In this document: piece by piece, positions 1 to 6,805 of the stretch
Layout of the letters: each line of letters starts with the position of its first letter
How positions within the stretch are numbered: the stretch's first letter is position 1
Assembly (NCBI GenBank): GCA_021789935.1
Contig: JAJYIR010000023.1
Location: forward strand, 1 to 37,215
Direction: 5' to 3'
DNA length: 37,215 bases
From: Nitrospirota bacterium
Lineage (GTDB): Bacteria > Nitrospirota > Thermodesulfovibrionia > Thermodesulfovibrionales > JdFR-88
Notes under the pieces: generated by a model
Seen by the model: only the letters and a program-made list of their open reading frames with translations
The model's database searches: none
What the model was told of the DNA's origin: nothing
Position numbers and translations under genes: made by a program

Positions 1-380
1 TCATGGGGGTGTTTATAGGGCTGTTCATCACGGGGACGGAGCTGAACATCTCCGCCATGATGGGAATGACGATGATCATCGGGATCGCGACGGAAGTGGC
101 CATCTTCTATGTCTCCGAATACTATGAACTGGACGAGGGCCCGGGGAAAAACAAAAAACAGGCGCTTGTTCAGGCCGGGAAGAACCGCATGCGCCCGATC
201 GCCATGACCACTTTCGCGGCAATACTGGCCCTGTTGCCCCTTGCCCTGGGCATTGGTCAGGGGGCCGCCATGCTGAAGCCCCTGGCCATTGCGATAATCT
301 CCGGCCTTGTTGTCCAGTTCCCGCTTGTGCTGTTCATATTGCCCGTGATCTTCCATATCTTCGGCGTCGAAAAGAAATGA
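1..380 (+). CDS. RND-family efflux/cation transporter, C-terminal fragment (cut by window edge)
   Basis: The frame is open from the window edge to the stop at 378-380, and gives the last ~125 residues of a much larger protein. It shows alternating hydrophobic segments. The central stretch (GMTMIIGIATEVAIFY, then a charged loop, then NRMRPIAMTTFAAILALLPLALG) matches the end of the AcrB/CusA-type transmembrane domain, where the R-P-I-x-M-T loop lies between TM10 and TM11 and is followed by the two last membrane helices. RND pumps work in the inner membrane with a periplasmic adaptor and an outer-membrane channel, using the proton gradient. Substrate class cannot be told from this end. The ATG at position 3 is internal and not a real start. 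A hairpin follows directly after the stop. Confidence 0.88.
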   Translation, partial: MGVFIGLFITGTELNISAMMGMTMIIGIATEVAIFYVSEYYELDEGPGKNKKQALVQAGKNRMRPIAMTTFAAILALLPLALGIGQGAAMLKPLAIAIISGLVVQFPLVLFILPVIFHIFGVEKK

Positions 381-381
381 G

Positions 382-420
382 CAAGGGCGGGGCGGTCTCC
401 GAAAGACCTCCCCACCCTTG
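382..420 (+). terminator. Hairpin after the RND gene, probable terminator
   Basis: An almost continuous inverted repeat starts just after the RND stop codon. CAAGGG-GGGG-GGTCT pairs with AGACC-CCCC-CCCTTG around a short CCGAA loop, with single-base interruptions. The nearest T-run (about 437-443) is some 16 nt downstream, so it is not a textbook intrinsic terminator, but the position and stem strength suggest transcription end or mRNA 3' protection. Confidence 0.6.
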
Positions 421-543
421 AGATGCGGCCCACCCTCTTTTTTTGCGGTTTCAGCAATGGTATTTTCCTCCTTCTGAAAAGTGGTTTATTTCAGGGAACG
501 GATAAGGCGGGCGCGGCAATGGGCCGACCGCGTGCACTGAAGC

Positions 544-780
544 TCAATACTTGTCAATCTTCTCTGCTTCACTCAAAGAGGCTCCGCTGTTTTCAAGATC
601 ATCTACCAACTGCTCATCGAAACCATCCACCCGGAGGAGATCGCTCAGGTCTTCGAACGGGCCGTTTTTTTTCCGGTAATCGATCAGCGCTTTTGCCCTT
701 TTTGCTCCTATCTGCTTTACATTTGCAAGCTCCTCAAGGGTTGCTGCATTCAAATTAAGAGTTATGGTTTTCCTTGGCAT
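544..780 (-). CDS. Small helix-hairpin-helix (ComEA-type) DNA-binding protein
   Basis: A 78-residue protein. After a short basic start (MPRKTITLNLNAATLEEL) it shows the ComEA-like HhH pattern: N-x-N-A-A-T-x-x-E-L, then I-G-A-K-R-A-K-A-L-I as first hairpin, then G-P-F-E-D-L-x-D-L-L as the second half. Such domains bind DNA non-specifically through the phosphate backbone. ComEA itself has a membrane anchor; none is visible here, so this is a free-standing cytoplasmic version of unknown role. The start at 780 is chosen because a strong Shine-Dalgarno (AAGGAGG, complement of 786-792) lies 5 nt upstream; a longer in-frame start at 840 has no such support. Confidence 0.8.
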   Translation of the reverse strand: MPRKTITLNLNAATLEELANVKQIGAKRAKALIDYRKKNGPFEDLSDLLRVDGFDEQLVDDLENSGASLSEAEKIDKY

Positions 781-912
781 GATTTCCTCCTTCCGGCGGC
801 GAGCCTGGAAGCCATTAAAGACCGGTCCGGTCCCGGTCATCTGGACTTGGTTTCATTCTATCAAAGAAAAAGGAGCTGTACAGGTTTTACTATCCGGTTT
901 TTTTATTCAGGT

Positions 913-937
913 GTACCGTTTTAATTTTTAACGGTAC
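913..937. promoter_or_regulatory. Perfect 8-bp inverted repeat upstream of the small gene at 1008
   Basis: GTACCGTT (913-920) is followed by a 9-nt AT-rich spacer and its exact complement AACGGTAC (930-937). It lies in the divergent intergenic region, about 20-70 nt ahead of the possible starts of the next gene. It could be an operator for a dimeric repressor or an mRNA hairpin; no T-run follows, so it does not look like a terminator. Confidence 0.45.
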
Positions 938-1007
938 CTCTTGAACTGGGGCATTTTCATTGATAGCATTGAATCAAAATCAAATCAAAAAGGGGAGGGC
1001 ATACGCC

Positions 1008-1346
1008 TTGGCCATAAAGGTTGAAGACAAAAAAAGAGAAGAGCTTGTAAAATTTCTGGATGAAAAACTGTTCGACCCGATCCTGCACGCTTCGGCTGAT
1101 AATTACAAAAGCGAAGACCTGAAGAAAAAACTTCATGAAGTAAAAAAACACATCGAGAGGGAGAAACACCGGTTTCATGACCAGGCCCAGTACCCGTCCG
1201 CGGCGGACATCAAAAAGAACATCCTCACGGACCTGCAGTCCAGGACAGGAAGGAAGATGGACCATGATCTCGATGAGCTGGAACTGCCGTCCTTCCCTAA
1301 AATAAAGGACGGGTTCCTGAAACTCTGCGAGGAACTGAAAATGTGA
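1008..1346 (+). CDS. Unrecognised small acidic/basic helical protein
   Basis: About 112 residues, strongly charged (many Lys, Glu, Asp), with predicted long helices (for example KREELVKFLDEKL and KKKLHEVKKHIEREKH) and no membrane segment, signal peptide or cysteine cluster. I do not recognise a family. The frame is open from a TTG at 960, but the TTG at 1008 is preferred because GGGGAGG (992-998) lies 9 nt upstream, a good ribosome-binding distance. If the upstream TTG were used the protein would have 16 more residues. It converges on the DAGK-like gene with only 2 nt between the stop codons. Confidence 0.6.
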   Translation: MAIKVEDKKREELVKFLDEKLFDPILHASADNYKSEDLKKKLHEVKKHIEREKHRFHDQAQYPSAADIKKNILTDLQSRTGRKMDHDLDELELPSFPKIKDGFLKLCEELKM

Positions 1347-1348
1347 CT

Positions 1349-2239
1349 TTAATAAATCATTTTCAGCTTTTCTTTGGCGATCTCGATCAGGACAGGGCTT
1401 TCCCCGATGTAGTCCCCGTCGGCCTGTATGCGGGCCGTATCCTGCACCTGCACACGCAGGCATCTCACATATGCCACGTCCTTATAAGCGAGGTGCATCC
1501 CTGTGATGACTCCGAAGGCATACCTGAGGACATCAAGCCTTTTACTGCTGCTCATGACCACGGCATAGAACGATCCGTCTTCCATGCCGGCGTCCGGGGC
1601 CATTTTTGGGTAACCGCCGTACCTTGCCCCCTTGCATACAACAAGGCTCGAAAAGGGATATTGCCTCCCGTCTATCAATGCGTGTTTGGTCTGCGGGGCC
1701 CAATTCTTAAGCAGTTTAAGCCCGCTTGTCAGGTATCCGGCCTTGCCGTATAACTTTTTCAGCTTCCGGTTTACGCGATAGACGGCCTCCGCGTCAAAGC
1801 CCATGCCCGCCATGAGGAAGAATTTTCTCTGGCATCCGTCAAGGAAAGACATATTGCCAAGGTATATCTCCCTCACCCGCCCTTCAAGGATTTTCCGGAC
1901 CGCTCCCCTGGGGTCTTCTGGGATCTTCAGCTCCTTTGCCAGCACGTTCGTCGTGCCCAGAGGAAGAAGCGCCATGGGCACGGCGCCGCCCGCAAGGCCG
2001 TTCATCACCTCATTGAATGTCCCGTCCCCGCCTGCCGCAACCACAAGGGAGGCGCCCTCCAGGGCCGCCTTTTTCGCCAGGTTGGTTGCGTGCCCGGCAG
2101 CCTGCGTCCAAAGGACCTCCACGTGCCATCCATTCAGGCCCAGGAGTTTTGCCGCAAGCTCAACTTTTTTTAAAGATGATTTTCTTGCCGCCGGGTTTGA
2201 GATTATCGAGAGTTTTTGATCCTTTTGATTTGGGCCCAT
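1349..2239 (-). CDS. Diacylglycerol/lipid kinase family protein (YegS/DgkB-like)
   Basis: 296 residues, usual size for the soluble DAGK-catalytic family. The N-terminal strand KLSIISNPAARK matches the family's NP-x-(A/S)-G/A-R/K start. GGDGTFNEVMNG (residues 70-81) is the nucleotide-binding signature, and LPLGTTNVLAKEL follows as the second conserved loop. The C-terminal half forms the beta-sandwich lid. These enzymes phosphorylate diacylglycerol, sphingoid bases or undecaprenol at the inner face of the membrane; the exact lipid cannot be inferred. It is the third gene of the bioB-bioW unit and its start overlaps the 3' end of bioW by 80 nt on the same strand. The conserved first strand would be lost with a later start, so the overlap seems real. 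No clear Shine-Dalgarno, consistent with translational coupling. Confidence 0.85.
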   Translation of the reverse strand: MGPNQKDQKLSIISNPAARKSSLKKVELAAKLLGLNGWHVEVLWTQAAGHATNLAKKAALEGASLVVAAGGDGTFNEVMNGLAGGAVPMALLPLGTTNVLAKELKIPEDPRGAVRKILEGRVREIYLGNMSFLDGCQRKFFLMAGMGFDAEAVYRVNRKLKKLYGKAGYLTSGLKLLKNWAPQTKHALIDGRQYPFSSLVVCKGARYGGYPKMAPDAGMEDGSFYAVVMSSSKRLDVLRYAFGVITGMHLAYKDVAYVRCLRVQVQDTARIQADGDYIGESPVLIEIAKEKLKMIY

Positions 2240-3059
2240 GGAGAGTGATTATATCGTTCACGGAGGAGATTTTTCCAACCACAACGGGAGTTTCCCCCAG
2301 GTATTCTATCAGCCTGTCAAGCTGGCGGCCTTCTTTGACGGAACCCTTTTTTATGAAGAAGACCCGTCCGCCCTCGCTGCCGCCGGTTTTTTTTATCCCG
2401 GGCAGCCTTATGTACCCAAGCCGGGCCCCCGCCACGTAGCCCGTAGTATAGTCCGGGTCGTCAGAGATGCAAAGCTCGGCAAGGATTTCGGGGGCTGCGG
2501 CCACCTTGGAGGCTATTACAAGGGCGTCTTTCACGCGTTTGTGGCCCTCGTTAATGCCTGCATGCTTGAGTCCGGCCAAAAGCTCCCTTTCCGCTTTTTT
2601 TGTGATCCCGAGCATCGATGCCCGCACGCCTTTTTTTATCTCCTGGTCCAGCCTGCCGCCGTCTTTTGCATCCAGCAGCGCCGCCCCTTTCAGGCCGCCG
2701 GCCCTCAGTATTTTCAAGGCGGCGCCCGCAGCCCGCCGCGAGACCCCGGACGAGATTAAAAGTTCCACACTTTTTTGCCTTGCCTCCTGCGGGTTTTTTG
2801 TCCGCACGGTAAAAACGGGAAGCGAGGTGATGGCCACGGGAGGGGCCGAAAGGAGTTCCGCTTTCAGCACCAGGGCATCCGGTTTCCCCTTGGAATGCGC
2901 AAAGGCCCTCCTGGAGTATGCGCCAATAGCTTTCGCCACATCCTTTTCTTCAAAAATGCCCTCGGCACCGGATATGTGAACGTCACCCATGCCCGCCCTC
3001 ATCCGCACCGACCAGAGGTTTTTTTGTTCTTGTTCTTTCCCCCGTTTCTGTTGCCTCAT
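2160..3059 (-). CDS. bioW: 6-carboxyhexanoate-CoA ligase (pimeloyl-CoA synthetase)
   Basis: About 299 residues. BioW activates free pimelate to pimeloyl-CoA with ATP, the entry to biotin ring assembly in organisms lacking BioC/BioH. The N-terminal WSVRMRAG and HISGAEGI are BioW hallmarks, as is the later YTTGYVAGARLGYIRLPG block. Placement 10 nt downstream of bioB in one transcription unit supports the call. Compared with the usual ~250 residues the protein has a longer C-terminal tail rich in Lys/Gly (around NLKPGGKKIIFKKS) that overlaps the next gene. The first ATG is used; no strong ribosome site is seen, so translation may be coupled to bioB. bioF, bioA and bioD are not in this window. 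Confidence 0.87.
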   Translation of the reverse strand: MRQQKRGKEQEQKNLWSVRMRAGMGDVHISGAEGIFEEKDVAKAIGAYSRRAFAHSKGKPDALVLKAELLSAPPVAITSLPVFTVRTKNPQEARQKSVELLISSGVSRRAAGAALKILRAGGLKGAALLDAKDGGRLDQEIKKGVRASMLGITKKAERELLAGLKHAGINEGHKRVKDALVIASKVAAAPEILAELCISDDPDYTTGYVAGARLGYIRLPGIKKTGGSEGGRVFFIKKGSVKEGRQLDRLIEYLGETPVVVGKISSVNDIITLHGPKSKGSKTLDNLKPGGKKIIFKKS

Positions 3060-3069
3060 TTTTTCTTTT

Positions 3070-4032
3070 TCAGGAAGGGATTAATCCTTGTTCTTTTATC
3101 ATGCGCAGGTCATCTTCAGGCGAGCCGCCTTTTTTTGTAAGATAATTCCCGATCAAAAGCCCGTCTGCCCCGGCCTTGAACACCAAATGGCCCCATTCTC
3201 CAAGGCACTGGACCCTGCCGCCGCAAACGCGCACTTCTTTTCCCGGCAGCAGGAACCTGTAAAGGCTGACTATTTTTAACGCCTCAAGGGCAGGAAGGAT
3301 TTTTCTTTCACCAAGGGCCGTCCCGGCCACAGGAATAAGGAAATTTATGGGCACGGAGTCCGCGCCTGACTGCCTTATTTGAAGGGCCATGTCCACCCGG
3401 TCTTCCCATCCCTCTCCAAGGCCGAATATCCCCCCGCAGCAAAGGGACAGCCCGGCGTCCTTTGCTGCCTCTACTGTCGCCAGCTTTTCTTCAAATGTAT
3501 GGGTTTGGCAGATCTCCGGGAAAAACCGCCTTGAGGTCTCAAGGTTGTGGTGATAACGGTTAAGGCCCGCGCCCTTTAAAAACTTGAGTTCGCCCAGGGA
3601 CAAAAGCCCCAGTGTCGCACAGGGAAGAAGCCCGGCCTTCCGCACGCCCTCTATCGAGCGGGCAATGACTTGAAGCTCCATGCCCCCGGGCTTCCTGCCG
3701 CTTGTGACTATGCAAAACCTCTTTGCCCCGGCGTCCTTTGCGGCCGCCGCCTCCTTCATGACCTCATCGGGCCCTACAAGGGGATAGGTTTTAATGTCCG
3801 TCCTGGCCGATGCGGACTGGGCGCAGTAGGCGCAGTTTTCCGGACAGGCCCCCGACTTTGCGTTTATTATGGAGCAGAGGTCAACCAGGTTCCCTCTGAA
3901 CGCCTCTCTTATGCGGTTTGCCCCCTCAAAAAGCCCGGATGCTTCCTCGCAATCCGCTGCCGCAAGCAAAAGGGCCTCATCCCTGGATATCACGCCTCCC
4001 TCCAGGACTTTTCCGGTCAGGGTTTTTATCAT
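3070..4032 (-). CDS. bioB: Biotin synthase (radical SAM)
   Basis: 320 residues from the chosen start. BioB inserts sulfur into dethiobiotin using S-adenosylmethionine, one [4Fe-4S] and one [2Fe-2S] cluster. Visible features: the radical-SAM triad CPENCAYC (Cys63, Cys67, Cys70), the YHHNLETS substrate loop (YNHNLET in most homologues), the CCGGIFGLGE motif and the C-terminal LIGNYLTKKGG block. The frame is open 117 nt further upstream, but the ATG at 4032 gives the normal family N terminus and lies 6 nt after a -10-like box, suggesting a leaderless message. A BirA-type operator lies at 4061-4092. First gene of a bioB-bioW-DAGK unit. Confidence 0.95.
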   Translation of the reverse strand: MIKTLTGKVLEGGVISRDEALLLAAADCEEASGLFEGANRIREAFRGNLVDLCSIINAKSGACPENCAYCAQSASARTDIKTYPLVGPDEVMKEAAAAKDAGAKRFCIVTSGRKPGGMELQVIARSIEGVRKAGLLPCATLGLLSLGELKFLKGAGLNRYHHNLETSRRFFPEICQTHTFEEKLATVEAAKDAGLSLCCGGIFGLGEGWEDRVDMALQIRQSGADSVPINFLIPVAGTALGERKILPALEALKIVSLYRFLLPGKEVRVCGGRVQCLGEWGHLVFKAGADGLLIGNYLTKKGGSPEDDLRMIKEQGLIPS

Positions 4033-4038
4033 TGGGAT

Positions 4039-4067
4039 ATTCTGGTGGATGAAAGACGGGTTGTCAA
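4039..4067 (-). promoter_or_regulatory. bioB promoter, overlapping the BirA-type operator
   Basis: On the minus strand TTGACA (4067-4062), 17 nt, CAGAAT (4044-4039), then 6 nt to the bioB ATG. The -35 is perfect and the -10 matches 4 of 6. The -35 lies inside the right operator half-site, so BirA binding would block RNA polymerase. The predicted transcription start is at or next to the ATG. Confidence 0.5.
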
Positions 4068-4092
4068 CCTTTTTAGGGCTGAAGGTTGACGG
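4061..4092. promoter_or_regulatory. BirA-type biotin operator upstream of bioB
   Basis: TTGTCAACC (4061-4069), a 14-nt spacer, then GGTTGACGG (4084-4092). The second half matches the reverse complement of the first in 7 of 9 positions. Known BirA sites have the form TTGTnAACC-N14/16-GGTTnACAA, so half-sites, spacing and position in front of bioB all agree. Biotin-loaded BirA would repress the biotin genes when biotin is sufficient. birA itself is not in the window. Confidence 0.75.
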
Positions 4093-4116
4093 AAAATACC
4101 ATGACTTACCGGTAAA

Positions 4117-4139
4117 GATTCCGGACAAGCCGGAATGAC
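4117..4139. repeat. Short inverted repeat of the GATTCC...GGAATGAC type
   Basis: GATTCCGG, a short ACAAG spacer and CCGGAATGAC form a hairpin between acyP and bioB. The same GGATTCC..CGGGAATGAC theme appears twice at 29367-29512, so this looks like a copy of a dispersed palindromic element. Confidence 0.5.
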
Positions 4140-4182
4140 TAAAAAACAAAAAAAATCTTTCACAGATAATCCCGGCAATGAG

Positions 4183-4464
4183 CTAATATCTTACGGAAAA
4201 ACCGCCCCCGGATTTTCCCTCATAAGGGGACCACTTAATCAGGGCGCCTGTCACATTGGCAAATGCCGGGCCGGTGCGGCACCTTTTAATGGCCTCTTCG
4301 ACGGGACCCCTGTCTCCCTCAAAGACGGCCTCAACCGTTCCGTCAGGGAGATTTCTGACCCATCCGTCAACATTGAGCGATTCCGCGGCCCTCTGTACGA
4401 AAGCCCGGAAGTTTACCCCCTGCACCCTGCCCTTGAATATCACGTGCGCATTTGTCTTTTCCAT
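4183..4464 (-). CDS. acyP: Acylphosphatase
   Basis: 93 residues, the normal length of this single-domain enzyme that hydrolyses the carboxyl-phosphate bond of acyl phosphates such as acetyl or carbamoyl phosphate in the cytosol. GRVQGVNFRAF (residues 12-22) is the phosphate-binding loop with the catalytic Arg20, and GWVRNLPDGTVEAVFEG carries the catalytic Asn38. The C terminus (GGGFSVRY) is also typical. It is followed by the bioB operator region and probably has its own promoter. No Shine-Dalgarno is present; a perfect TATAAT lies 7 nt upstream of the ATG, pointing to leaderless translation. Confidence 0.93.
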   Translation of the reverse strand: MEKTNAHVIFKGRVQGVNFRAFVQRAAESLNVDGWVRNLPDGTVEAVFEGDRGPVEEAIKRCRTGPAFANVTGALIKWSPYEGKSGGGFSVRY

Positions 4465-4471
4465 ACCGGGA

Positions 4472-4499
4472 ATTATAACAGTTATACCTGTAATTTCAG
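4472..4499 (-). promoter_or_regulatory. acyP promoter, start codon 7 nt after the -10
   Basis: Minus strand CTGAAA (4499-4494), 16 nt, TATAAT (4477-4472), then 7 nt to the ATG at 4464. The -10 is a perfect consensus and its distance to the ATG predicts a transcript starting at about the first base of the start codon. Confidence 0.55.
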
Positions 4500-4598
4500 C
4501 CCGGGAAAAACAGTTGCAAGGGCGGGTTTCTGTTGCGATAATGAAGTTAATGTTATCCGTCCCTTGGATATGCCTTGTTCATGAAAGGAGGAAATGAC

Positions 4599-4892
4599 AT
4601 GAGCATGAAATTAGCCAGACTGGTCCTTTTTTTTGGTGTTTTGACCGTAGGGATACTGACCGGCTTCAGCATAGGCTATGACCACGGCATGAGGGCGGCC
4701 GAGTCCAGGGCACGCAGCGCTTCTGCCAGGTTCTATAATGATTTCAGGACAAAGGTAGCGGAGGGCGGCATCTTTGCCCTCTGGGGTGTCAAGATAATGC
4801 CCATGGGTGGCAAGCAGGCAAAAATATGCGGCAATACGGGATATCTGGCCTCGGTGAAGACGCCAGGCGGAATGCATGATGCAATGCCCTGA
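4599..4892 (+). CDS. Small protein with one N-terminal membrane segment, possibly frameshifted
   Basis: 97 residues from the ATG at 4599, chosen for the perfect AAAGGAGG at 4584-4591. Residues about 6-27 (ARLVLFFGVLTVGILTGFS) form a membrane anchor or uncleaved signal. A short Arg/Ala-rich stretch follows, then a Gly-rich soluble region ending GGMHDAMP. I do not recognise a family. Immediately after residue ~93 a different frame (4880-5014) stays open and reads like ordinary protein (LIYKGNRAMRMTGNGPEIDN and on, ending GRMQ). The region repeats ATGC/AATGC near 4874-4888, so a 5-nt duplication may have caused a frameshift. If so, the ancestral protein had about 135 residues. The cobalamin riboswitch follows. 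Confidence 0.6.
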   Translation: MSMKLARLVLFFGVLTVGILTGFSIGYDHGMRAAESRARSASARFYNDFRTKVAEGGIFALWGVKIMPMGGKQAKICGNTGYLASVKTPGGMHDAMP

Positions 4893-4940
4893 TATATAAG
4901 GGCAACAGGGCCATGCGGATGACCGGGAATGGGCCCGAAA

Positions 4941-4970
4941 TTGACAATTTCAAGGGGCTTCTGATTAAAT
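4941..4970 (+). promoter_or_regulatory. Candidate promoter for the riboswitch-led cobalamin operon
   Basis: A perfect TTGACA (4941-4946) is followed after 18 nt by TTAAAT (4965-4970, 4 of 6 to the consensus). Transcription would start about 80 nt before the riboswitch core. The same bases lie inside the possible frameshifted extension of the previous gene, so the match may be coincidental. Confidence 0.35.
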
Positions 4971-5057
4971 GGATAGCTAGCGGGCCCGATAGGGCAAGCG
5001 GACGGATGCAATAAATTTTTTCATGAAAAAAAGATCCTTGGCATCCGTGGCGTACGG

Positions 5058-5219
5058 TTTGCAGGTGCCCTTGCGGGGCAGAAAAAGGGAATCCCGTGGA
5101 AATCGGGAGCGGTCCCGCCGCTGTAACCGGGGACAAAAACCTTCGTGAGCCACTGTGCCTTAATAAGGGGCATGGGAAGGGAAGGTGAGGATGAACCGGG
5201 TAGCCAGAAGACCTGCCTG
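5058..5219 (+). ncRNA. Cobalamin (B12) riboswitch
   Basis: The region carries the conserved blocks of the adenosylcobalamin aptamer in order: GCAGGTGCCC, AAAAGGGAATCCCGTG, GGGAGCGGTCCCGCCGCTGT, GCCACTG, and the B12 box AGCCAGAAGACCTGCC (5202-5217). GCAGGT at 5061-5066 can pair with ACCTGC at 5211-5216 to close the aptamer. The element senses adenosylcobalamin and lies directly ahead of the cobalamin operon. With the terminator at 5321-5359 it is arranged as an off-switch: bound cofactor should favour termination. Confidence 0.97.
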
Positions 5220-5320
5220 TAACCCGGCATAAAAAGGCTTTTTCTCTCGTGGAAGGAGCGGGCGGTTTTTGGTGAAAACAAAGTCAAAGACTGTCCGGGG
5301 ATGAAGCAAACTGGGTGCAA

Positions 5321-5359
5321 TCCCGATTGGTTTTTTATAAAAAAACCATCGGGATTTTT
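5321..5359 (+). terminator. Rho-independent terminator, expression platform of the B12 riboswitch
   Basis: CCCGAT-T-GGTTTTTT pairs with AAAAAACC-ATCGGG around a short loop with one bulged T, followed by ATTTTTTGTTTTTT. It sits about 100 nt after the aptamer and about 20 nt before the ribosome-binding site of cbiA, the usual place for riboswitch-controlled termination. Confidence 0.9.
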
Positions 5360-5399
5360 TGTTTTTTAAAAGGTCCGATTGAAGGAGGCCGTGGTTTTT

Positions 5400-6794
5400 T
5401 TGCTCACAATAGCAGGCACTCACAGCGGATGCGGCAAAAGCACGGTGACTTTGGGGGTTTTGGCGGCCCTGAAGATGCTTGGTCTTGGCGTGCAGCCGTT
5501 CAAGGCGGGACCGGACTTCATAGACGCCGGCCTTCACGGCATGGTGGCCGGCCGGCCCTCCAGAAACCTGGATATCTGGATGTGTGGCGCCGATTACATC
5601 CGGGAATGCGCAAGGAGGCATTGCGCGGGGGCGGACGCGGCGGTAATCGAGGGTGTCATGGGCTTTTTTGACGGCGGGGAAAGGAGCACAGCCGCCCTGG
5701 CCGGAGCCCTTGGGACAAATGTCGTGCTCGTGATAGACGCCACCGGCATGGGCGAGAGCGCCGGGGCAATAATAAGGGGATTTAACGGCGAAGGCGGGAT
5801 ACGGGGCGTCATTTTCAATCGTGTGGCTTCGGAAGGACATTATGAAAAACTGAAATCCGCTTGCCATGGGATGGAGCTTCTTGGTTATCTGCCCAGGAGC
5901 GCGGACTATTCCATACCGTCCCGGCACCTGGGGCTGGCCGTGGCCGAAGAAAGACCCATAAGTGAAAGCTCGATCCGGCTCCTGGCGGAAACGGTTATCC
6001 GGCACATAAACATGAACAGGGTCCGCGAACTGGCAGAAACGGCACAGGCCGGTAAAACCCTCGTCCCCGCGTCCCATATTCCTGACGGGGAACCCGTAAA
6101 AATAGCGGTTGCAAGAGACAGGGCTTTCTGTTTTTATTATGAGGACAATCTGGACATGCTTCGGGATGCCGGAGCGGAGATCATTCCTTTCAGTCCGATT
6201 TCGGATGGCGGGCTTCCGGCGGGCACCGATGCCGTGTATATTGGGGGCGGCTACCCGGAGGTCCACGTTCGGGAGCTTTGCGGGAACAAAGAGATGACCG
6301 AGGCCATAAGAAACTGGGCGGAGGCCGGCGGACCGGTATTTGCCGAGTGCGGCGGATTTATGTACCTTGGCACAGGCATCCGGGAAGGGGGGGATTTTTT
6401 CCCACTTTGCGGGGTGTTGCCTGTGACCACCGGAATCGTGAAAGAGAAGGGCGGCATAGCGAAGGACAGGCCTGCTCTGGGGTACAGGGAGGCCAGCTTT
6501 TCGGAGGACTGCATGCTTGGAGCAAGAAACGACAGGCTCCGCGGGCATGAGTTCCACTATAGCCGGGTGCTGGAGGTAAAAGACGGGGGAAGGCCTGGAG
6601 TGCGTTTTAATGTTATGGGCGAGCCGGGCGACGGGGAGACGGGAGAAAAAGCAAGGATGGAAATAAAGATCTCCTCGGCGTTGTACAAGTCAACACTTGC
6701 GGGCTACACGCATTTTCATTTCGGCTCAAACCCCCGCGCGGCGGAAAATATGGTCCGGTCCGTAAGGCGTTCCAAAAGAGAAAGAAAGGGATAG
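5400..6794 (+). CDS. cbiA: Cobyrinate a,c-diamide synthase
   Basis: About 464 residues. The enzyme amidates the a and c carboxylates of cobyrinate with glutamine and ATP. Domain 1 is an ATP-grasping dethiobiotin-synthetase-like fold with the P-loop GTHSGCGKSTVT at the N terminus, followed by the PFKAGPDFID motif. Domain 2 (from about residue 235) is a class I glutamine amidotransferase with the nucleophile in FAECGGFMYLG and a C-terminal H-F-H-F-G-S-N motif. Start codon is uncertain: GAAGGAGG (5381-5388) overlaps or crowds a TTG at 5379 and a GTG at 5391; TTG 5400 has 11-nt spacing and gives the family N terminus. First gene behind the B12 riboswitch and 11 nt from cbiX-cbiC. Confidence 0.95.
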   Translation: MLTIAGTHSGCGKSTVTLGVLAALKMLGLGVQPFKAGPDFIDAGLHGMVAGRPSRNLDIWMCGADYIRECARRHCAGADAAVIEGVMGFFDGGERSTAALAGALGTNVVLVIDATGMGESAGAIIRGFNGEGGIRGVIFNRVASEGHYEKLKSACHGMELLGYLPRSADYSIPSRHLGLAVAEERPISESSIRLLAETVIRHINMNRVRELAETAQAGKTLVPASHIPDGEPVKIAVARDRAFCFYYEDNLDMLRDAGAEIIPFSPISDGGLPAGTDAVYIGGGYPEVHVRELCGNKEMTEAIRNWAEAGGPVFAECGGFMYLGTGIREGGDFFPLCGVLPVTTGIVKEKGGIAKDRPALGYREASFSEDCMLGARNDRLRGHEFHYSRVLEVKDGGRPGVRFNVMGEPGDGETGEKARMEIKISSALYKSTLAGYTHFHFGSNPRAAENMVRSVRRSKRERKG

Positions 6795-6805
6795 GTTTTT
6801 ATTCT

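Noticed and set aside
423-758. 111-codon plus-strand open frame
   Set aside because: It lies over the HhH gene on the other strand, has no ribosome site and no recognisable protein features.
4890-4892. TGA in the small membrane protein as a second Sec codon
   Set aside because: No Cys-like position, no SECIS-like hairpin at the right distance, and the same frame stops again after ten codons. A frameshift explains the region better.
5160-6557. 465-codon minus-strand open frame opposite cbiA
   Set aside because: A long shadow caused by codon bias; cbiA has clear family motifs and the shadow runs into the riboswitch.
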